Of a stretch of DNA of 5,206 nucleotides, positions 1 to 3,484 are shown piece after piece (within the stretch, counting starts at the first letter, position 1; each line of letters starts with the position of its first letter). A model generated the notes under the pieces. That model worked only from the letters and a program-made list of their open reading frames with translations, had not been told where the DNA came from and searched no databases. The position numbers were made by a program, and so were the translations under genes. Where the stretch lies: assembly GCA_900554975.1 (NCBI GenBank), contig USJI01000098.1, forward strand, positions 1-5,206, written 5' to 3'. The DNA is from an uncultured Ruminococcus sp. Its GTDB lineage: Bacteria > Bacillota > Clostridia > Oscillospirales > Ruminococcaceae.

Positions 1-36
1 CGTTTTAAGACAGTTTTTAAGCGTAAGCGATTCCAT
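1..36 (-). CDS. Partial CDS: N-terminus of a probable small XRE-type (helix-turn-helix) regulator
   Basis: Only the first 12 codons are in the window (MESLTLKNCLKT), starting at the ATG on 34-36 and running off the left edge. Small XRE-family repressors found beside short membrane proteins in Firmicutes commonly begin with a short 'M-x-x-L-x-L-K-N-x-[IL]-K' stretch before the helix-turn-helix, and these residues match that pattern. The gene follows the DUF6442-like gene with a 21-nt gap, so the two are almost certainly cotranscribed. A purine-rich GGGAGG (51-56) precedes the ATG by 14 nt, which is long for an SD site; no closer ATG, GTG or TTG is available in frame. The DNA-binding domain itself is not visible, so the identification rests on the N-terminus and context and is inference. 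Confidence 0.5.
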   Translation of the reverse strand, partial: MESLTLKNCLKT

Positions 37-50
37 TTTAAAGATAACTG

Positions 51-56
51 CCTCCC
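51..56 (-). promoter_or_regulatory. Ribosome binding site for the partial regulator gene
   Basis: Read on the minus strand the sequence is GGGAGG, just after the stop codon of the DUF6442-like gene. It is the only SD-like motif before the ATG at 34-36. The 14-nt spacing is longer than the usual 5-10 nt, which may mean weaker translation of the regulator than of the membrane protein. Confidence 0.5.
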
Positions 57-57
57 G

Positions 58-363
58 TCAAAAGTTCACAACAGACAAAACAGTCCAGCAGACAGCTGCC
101 ACAAGAGCAACCGTTCCGAATACCAGATCTCTTCTGATTCTGAGCTTTGAGTATTTATACAGACTCATAGCGGCACAGTATGCCATTGCAATAAGGCAAT
201 AAGGATAAGGATTTCTGTCCGCAATAAGACTTACAACAATAAACACAATGCATATAACGCATCCGACCGTTCCGGCAAAGCTGTATGCATCGCATAATAT
301 TTTACGTTCTCTTTCGTCCGGGCCTTCCTGACGGCCTCTCTTTAAAATTTCGTCCTTATCCAT
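58..363 (-). CDS. DUF6442-like small membrane protein
   Basis: A 101-residue protein with a charged N-terminus (MDKDEILKRGRQEGPDERER) followed by three hydrophobic stretches that look like membrane helices, at about residues 29-48, 52-68 and 80-99. The second and third are separated by a basic turn (KLRIRRD) that probably faces the cytoplasm. The opening 'M-x-K-[DE]-E-I-L-x-[KR]', the size and the helix layout match the uncharacterised DUF6442 family of Firmicutes, whose members typically sit next to small XRE-family regulators, as appears to be the case here. The start is well supported: GGTGA lies 6 nt before the ATG, and a consensus promoter lies about 30 nt further up. Biochemical function is unknown; a membrane partner or sensor for the regulator is one possibility. 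The family assignment is from memory of the pattern, not from a search. Confidence 0.8.
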   Translation of the reverse strand: MDKDEILKRGRQEGPDERERKILCDAYSFAGTVGCVICIVFIVVSLIADRNPYPYCLIAMAYCAAMSLYKYSKLRIRRDLVFGTVALVAAVCWTVLSVVNF

Positions 364-392
364 AATATTTCACCGCTTTTCCTTATAAAAAT

Positions 393-421
393 ATAATAGC
401 ATATCTGCCGCTTAATGTCAA
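393..421 (-). promoter_or_regulatory. Sigma-A promoter of the DUF6442-regulator operon
   Basis: On the minus strand there is a perfect -35 box TTGACA (416-421), a 17-nt spacer and a -10 box TATTAT (393-398). TGC immediately before the -10 gives an extended -10 motif. Transcription should start near 386, leaving a leader of about 20 nt before the ATG at 363. The -35 box forms one end of the palindrome at 416-433, which predicts repression by a bound protein. Confidence 0.85.
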
Positions 422-433
422 GTAAACTTGACA
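416..433. promoter_or_regulatory. 18-bp palindromic operator overlapping the -35 box
   Basis: The sequence TGTCAAGT-AA-ACTTGACA has two perfect 8-bp inverted arms around a 2-bp centre. It starts exactly at the -35 box of the downstream operon and extends upstream. With a 2-nt centre it would make a poor RNA hairpin and no T-tract follows on the minus strand, so a protein-binding dyad is the better reading. The likely ligand is the XRE-type regulator encoded by the second gene of the operon, giving negative autoregulation. The dyad is seen directly; the ligand is inferred. Confidence 0.75.
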
Positions 434-437
434 AAAA

Positions 438-1574
438 TTATTTCGTTTTTATGATGCGTTTCTGAGCCGATTCAATGGTTTCAGCCAGTATATTCAGTTC
501 CTCTGCTGTATTTTCTGCACAAAGGCTTATTCTCAGAGCTGAATCCGTCAGCCTGTCATTCAGACCGAATTCTGAAAGGACTCCGCTTTTTGCTCCCTTT
601 GAACAGGCAGAACCGCTTGATACGTATATTCCGTATTCCTCCAGATAATGGAGCATTATTTCAGAACGAATTCCCGGAACGGAAATATTAAGCACATAAG
701 GACTGCACTCCTCATCTGAGTTTATGACTACTCCCTCTGTTTCGGAAAGACGTCTGCGAAGTGATGCATTCAGCTCTGACATTTTATCATAACGCTGTTT
801 TATATCAACGCTCAATTTTTTTACAGCCGCACCCATTGCTGCTATCATAGGAACGCTCTCTGTTCCAGAACGCACTCCCTTTTCCTGACCGCCGCCGAAT
901 ATTCTCGGTGCTGTTCTTACTCCCTTTTTTATATATAATGCACCAACACCCTTTCCGCCATGTATCTTATGACCACTCATTGATACCATATCAGCGCAAA
1001 GTTCCGTCACTTTAAAAGGAAGTTTCATAAATCCCTGAACAGCATCACAATGTGTTATGCAGTCGGGAAATCTCTTTTTTATGCCGTAAAATGCACGTTT
1101 TACCGGAAGAATATATCCTGTTTCATTGTTTACCATCATGATGCTTACAAGACAGGTTCTTTCATCTGTCGCATTTACAATCGCCTCGGGACTTATCTGT
1201 CCGTTTTTGTCCGGAGCAATTCTCACTATTTCAAATCCCTTTTCCTCAAGATAAGCCATACTGTTCTTCACAGATGCGTGTTCTATTGATGTTGTAACGA
1301 TTTTCGGTTTTCTTTTTCCGTATATTTCAGCACTTCCGACAACAGCAATATTATTGCTTTCCGTAGCACCTGAAGTAAAGTAAATGCATGAAGAGTCAGC
1401 AGATATCGCTTTTGCAATTGCTTTTCTTGCATCGTCCACCGCAAGCTGTGCCTGAAGTCCCTTTTTGTGAAGTGATGACGGATTTCCATAGTTTTCAGTC
1501 ATACATTCCATTGCGGCACTGACTGCCTCCTGGCACGGTTTTGTTGTTGCCGCATTATCGAGATAAATTTCCAT
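438..1574 (-). CDS. Cysteine desulfurase, NifS/IscS family (PLP-dependent class V aminotransferase fold)
   Basis: This cytoplasmic enzyme converts L-cysteine to L-alanine and holds the sulfur as a persulfide for Fe-S cluster assembly or tRNA thiolation. Counting from the ATG at 1574 it has 378 residues, normal for the family. Visible motifs are the N-terminal YLDNAATT, TSGATESNN (about 67-74), the cofactor-stacking histidine in EHASV (His99), HCDAVQG with Asp177 and Gln180 contacting PLP, the PLP lysine in SGHKIHGG (Lys203), GGGQEKGVRSGTE (about 227-238) and the persulfide cysteine in SSGSACS (Cys324). A GTG three codons upstream also reads in frame but lies inside the SD sequence, so the ATG is preferred. 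The gene has its own promoter and no iscU, thiI or mnmA neighbour in the window, so its sulfur acceptor cannot be told from context. No terminator is seen before the next operon, 74 bp away. Confidence 0.95.
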   Translation of the reverse strand: MEIYLDNAATTKPCQEAVSAAMECMTENYGNPSSLHKKGLQAQLAVDDARKAIAKAISADSSCIYFTSGATESNNIAVVGSAEIYGKRKPKIVTTSIEHASVKNSMAYLEEKGFEIVRIAPDKNGQISPEAIVNATDERTCLVSIMMVNNETGYILPVKRAFYGIKKRFPDCITHCDAVQGFMKLPFKVTELCADMVSMSGHKIHGGKGVGALYIKKGVRTAPRIFGGGQEKGVRSGTESVPMIAAMGAAVKKLSVDIKQRYDKMSELNASLRRRLSETEGVVINSDEECSPYVLNISVPGIRSEIMLHYLEEYGIYVSSGSACSKGAKSGVLSEFGLNDRLTDSALRISLCAENTAEELNILAETIESAQKRIIKTK

Positions 1575-1580
1575 TTTTTT

Positions 1581-1587
1581 CACCTTT
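1581..1587 (-). promoter_or_regulatory. Ribosome binding site that decides the cysteine desulfurase start
   Basis: The minus strand reads AAAGGTG, then six A residues, then ATG (1572-1574). The GTG inside this motif is also an in-frame possible start (it would give MKKMEIY...), but using it would consume the SD core and leave no SD of its own. The ATG, with a 6-nt spacing and followed at once by the conserved EIYLDNAATT, is the better start. Confidence 0.75.
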
Positions 1588-1613
1588 TTTTATACCTGAT
1601 AGTCTTTTTTATA

Positions 1614-1641
1614 ATTATATCATATTTTCACGAAATGTAAA
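1614..1641 (-). promoter_or_regulatory. Promoter of the cysteine desulfurase gene
   Basis: The minus strand shows TTTACA (-35, 1636-1641), a 16-nt spacer and a perfect TATAAT (-10, 1614-1619) preceded by TGA (extended -10). The expected transcript start is near 1607, giving a leader of about 33 nt. It lies downstream of the glucokinase terminator, so the desulfurase is transcribed on its own. Confidence 0.8.
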
Positions 1642-1703
1642 CGATTTTCAGAGAAAGTCAGATTATTTTCTCGGAATAATAAATGGTTCTCCTGTTTTTA
1701 GCC

Positions 1704-1737
1704 AAAAAGAGAGGATACCCTGAAAAGAGAGTATCCC
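1704..1737 (-). terminator. Rho-independent terminator after the glucokinase gene
   Basis: On the minus strand the arms GGATAC (1731-1736) and GTATCC (1713-1718) pair, and three further inner pairs (one G-U) extend the stem to about nine pairs around a six-base CTTTTC loop. TCTCTTTTT follows the stem. It lies 28 nt past the stop codon of the ROK kinase. Confidence 0.75.
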
Positions 1738-1764
1738 ACTGAATAATTTTATCTGTCCGGTAAA

Positions 1765-2721
1765 TTATTTTGCCATTCCAAGGAAAGCCGCACCGATAAT
1801 TCCGGCATCATTTCCAAGCTTTGCAATAACAATTTCAGTATTCTTTGGTGAATTCTTTGTATAAACTTCATCCTTTACAAGTGCCTTTACAGGAAGAAGA
1901 AGCGGATCACCCTCGTTGCATACGCCGCCGCCTATGCAGAGAATGTCAGGCTGGAAAATGTTAATTGTGTTTGTGATTCCGGCTGCAAGATATTTGATAT
2001 ACTTGTCAACAACTTCCTTAGCTGACTTGTCACCCATTCTCATAGCGTCGAATGATGTTCTTGCAGTAACTTTACCCTTTCTTTCAGCTGTTATCTTATG
2101 CATAACGCTTTCGCTGTCTTTTGCCATAGCTTCCTTTGTCATTCTGATAAGACCAGTTGCAGATGAGAACACTTCAAAACAGCCTTTTCTTCCGCATGTA
2201 CACTGAGGACCGTCAACTTCAATTACAGTATGACCGATTTCTGCTCCGGCAAAGTTTGAACCGGAATAGATTTTGCCGTCAATGATGATTCCTCCGCCTA
2301 CGCCTGTTCCGAGTGTAATGCATACTGCGTTCTTTGCGCCCTTTGCAGCACCGGCAACATATTCACCGTATGCAGCAGCATTAGCGTCATTTTCAATAAA
2401 TACAGGCTTGTCAATGTATTCTTTTATGTAGTCAACCATAGGAGTATTGTTGAATCCCAGATTGCATGAATATTCAATTATGCCTTTTTCGCTGTTTGCG
2501 ATTCCCGGTGTTCCGATTCCGACCCACTCGATATCGTCCATTTTCAGTCCTGCTTCCTTAACAGCTTCAACAGAAACCTTAGCCATGTCAGCGGCAATTT
2601 CCTTTTCAGGTCTTGGAAGATTTGTTTTTGTGCTTGCTTTTGAAACGATGTTGTAATTTTCGTCAACAACTCCGGCAACGATATTTGTACCGCCCAGATC
2701 GATACCTATATAATACTTCAT
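1765..2721 (-). CDS. glcK: ROK-family glucokinase
   Basis: A 318-residue cytoplasmic sugar kinase that phosphorylates glucose with ATP to glucose-6-phosphate, feeding glycolysis. Motifs in order: phosphate-binding GIDLGGTNI (6-14); ENDANAAA with catalytic Asp112; LGTGVGGG (137-144), the second phosphate loop; EIGH (161-164), contacting sugar and zinc; the ROK zinc signature CTCGRKGC, where Cys174, Cys176 and Cys181 act with His164; and IGGG (263-266) near the adenosine site. There is no N-terminal helix-turn-helix, so it is a kinase rather than a ROK repressor. Length and layout match Bacillus-type GlcK. AAGGAG lies 9 nt before the ATG, and promoter and terminator flank the gene, so it appears monocistronic. 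This is the type of enzyme needed for glucose taken up without a PTS and for glucose from disaccharides. Another hexose or N-acetylmannosamine as substrate cannot be excluded by sequence alone. Confidence 0.93.
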   Translation of the reverse strand: MKYYIGIDLGGTNIVAGVVDENYNIVSKASTKTNLPRPEKEIAADMAKVSVEAVKEAGLKMDDIEWVGIGTPGIANSEKGIIEYSCNLGFNNTPMVDYIKEYIDKPVFIENDANAAAYGEYVAGAAKGAKNAVCITLGTGVGGGIIIDGKIYSGSNFAGAEIGHTVIEVDGPQCTCGRKGCFEVFSSATGLIRMTKEAMAKDSESVMHKITAERKGKVTARTSFDAMRMGDKSAKEVVDKYIKYLAAGITNTINIFQPDILCIGGGVCNEGDPLLLPVKALVKDEVYTKNSPKNTEIVIAKLGNDAGIIGAAFLGMAK

Positions 2722-2772
2722 ATTAATATTCTCCTTGCATCAGTTTTTATTTTGGGGAAATTCTCCTCTTAT

Positions 2773-2801
2773 ATCATAAACTAAATTTTAAAACAAGTCA
2801 A
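2773..2801 (-). promoter_or_regulatory. Promoter of the glucokinase gene
   Basis: The minus strand reads TTGACT (-35, 2796-2801), a 17-nt spacer and TATGAT (-10, 2773-2778), each one base from consensus. Transcription should start near 2766, giving a leader of about 45 nt that includes a GGAGAATTTCCCC stretch (2754-2766) close to +1 and the SD AAGGAG (2731-2736). Confidence 0.75.
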
Positions 2802-2825
2802 TAGTTTTTTGTTCTTTATTTATAG

Positions 2826-2853
2826 AAAAAGGGACGATTTTTCCAATCGTCCC
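2826..2853 (-). terminator. Strong rho-independent terminator after the small dockerin gene
   Basis: A perfect 9-bp GC-rich stem, GGGACGATT with AATCGTCCC (2831-2839 and 2845-2853), encloses a 5-nt loop and is followed on the minus strand directly by TTTTT. It begins 7 nt after the stop codon. The plus strand also has a T-rich tail (TGCTTTTTTATTTTA), so it could act in both directions, although no plus-strand gene needs it. Confidence 0.93.
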
Positions 2854-2860
2854 TGCTTTT

Positions 2861-3412
2861 TTATTTTATCTTCTGAGAAAGTGCTCTCGCCATAGCTGCT
2901 GTATCTCTTACATTCACAATATCATCATTGTTATAGTCAGCCTGTTCAGGAAGTTCATCCGCCTTGCCCTGTGCAATCATTTTTGCTATGTATGCCGCAT
3001 CGCGAACAGTGAGTCTGTCATCCTGATTCACATCACCAAGCATCGGATAAAACATATCACAAACCCAAATGTCAACACGGCTGTCATCAATATTATTTTC
3101 TTTCATATAATCTCTGATTATTGCTTCATGTTTCTCATGCTTATTATAATAAATATTCACGATGACATCACAGCCTTCGTCATCGGAAGCAAGTGAAACT
3201 CCATTGATTATAAACCTGTTTTCTTTTTCCGCATAATCTTTCAATAGCTTTACAATTTCATTCGGGTCAGTTATCTTTTCAGAAGTACCTGAGCTGACAG
3301 ACACATCATCAGAATTATTGTCTGTTCCGACCGCAAAGACATTTGAAACTGCACATGATGCCATAATAATAACTGATGATAAAACGGCAATATATTTTTT
3401 CGCTTTTTTCAT
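2861..3412 (-). CDS. Small secreted protein with C-terminal type I dockerin and an unrecognised middle domain
   Basis: A 183-residue protein. Residues 1-27 form a signal peptide: MKKAKK, a hydrophobic core, and a likely cut after NVFA. A short polar, Ser/Asp-rich spacer (about 30-45) leads to a compact region (about 48-122) that I do not recognise. That region has alternating predicted helices and strands (EIVKLLKDYAEKENRF, DVIVNIYYN, EAIIRDYMKENNI, VDIWVCDM) and two cysteines, 81 and 118, that might pair outside the cell. Residues 126-180 are a complete type I dockerin: loop 1 has ligands Asp127, Asn129, Asp131 and Asp138; loop 2 has Asp159, Asn161, Asp163 and Asp170. Each loop is followed by a helix. 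The protein should be exported and attached to a cohesin scaffold. GGAGG lies 8 nt before the ATG, behind a consensus promoter, with a terminator downstream. No catalytic motif is visible, so no enzymatic role is claimed. Confidence 0.9.
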   Translation of the reverse strand: MKKAKKYIAVLSSVIIMASCAVSNVFAVGTDNNSDDVSVSSGTSEKITDPNEIVKLLKDYAEKENRFIINGVSLASDDEGCDVIVNIYYNKHEKHEAIIRDYMKENNIDDSRVDIWVCDMFYPMLGDVNQDDRLTVRDAAYIAKMIAQGKADELPEQADYNNDDIVNVRDTAAMARALSQKIK

Positions 3413-3445
3413 AATTATTACCTCCGAACATTATATATTTTCTTT

Positions 3446-3474
3446 ATTATAATACATTTCATCAAAAATGTCAA
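3446..3474 (-). promoter_or_regulatory. Full-consensus promoter of the small dockerin gene
   Basis: The minus strand carries a perfect TTGACA (3469-3474), a 17-nt spacer and a perfect TATAAT (3446-3451). It lies in the 72-bp gap after the LRR-dockerin gene. A 6-bp inverted repeat, ACATTT and AAATGT (3454-3459 and 3466-3471), lies mainly in the spacer and may be an operator. No terminator separates it from the upstream gene, so readthrough could add to its transcription. Confidence 0.88.
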
Positions 3475-3484
3475 TATTTACTGA

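Noticed and set aside
1050..1289. Plus-strand 79-codon open frame inside the cysteine desulfurase
   Set aside because: It lies antisense to a gene with full catalytic motifs, has no SD or family resemblance, and is a shadow frame.
1651..1672. GAGAAA and TTTCTC inverted repeat upstream of the cysteine desulfurase promoter
   Set aside because: Six-bp purine/pyrimidine arms 10 nt apart in AT-rich DNA are likely by chance, and no T-tract or promoter overlap supports a role.
1742..1769. AT-only hairpin (AATAATTT and AAATTATT, 12-nt loop) overlapping the glucokinase stop codon
   Set aside because: The stem contains no GC pair and would be weak. The GC-containing hairpin just downstream explains termination better.
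2754..2766. GGAGAATTTCCCC near the glucokinase transcript start as an operator or riboswitch stem
   Set aside because: It is only an imperfect dyad with mismatches and is too short for a riboswitch. There is no second copy in the window.
3350..3361. Lipobox-like MASC in the signal peptide of the small dockerin protein (lipoprotein anchor)
   Set aside because: The -3 residue is Met rather than Leu, Val or Ile, and a good signal peptidase I site (NVFA) follows seven residues later. A released, dockerin-attached protein is more consistent.
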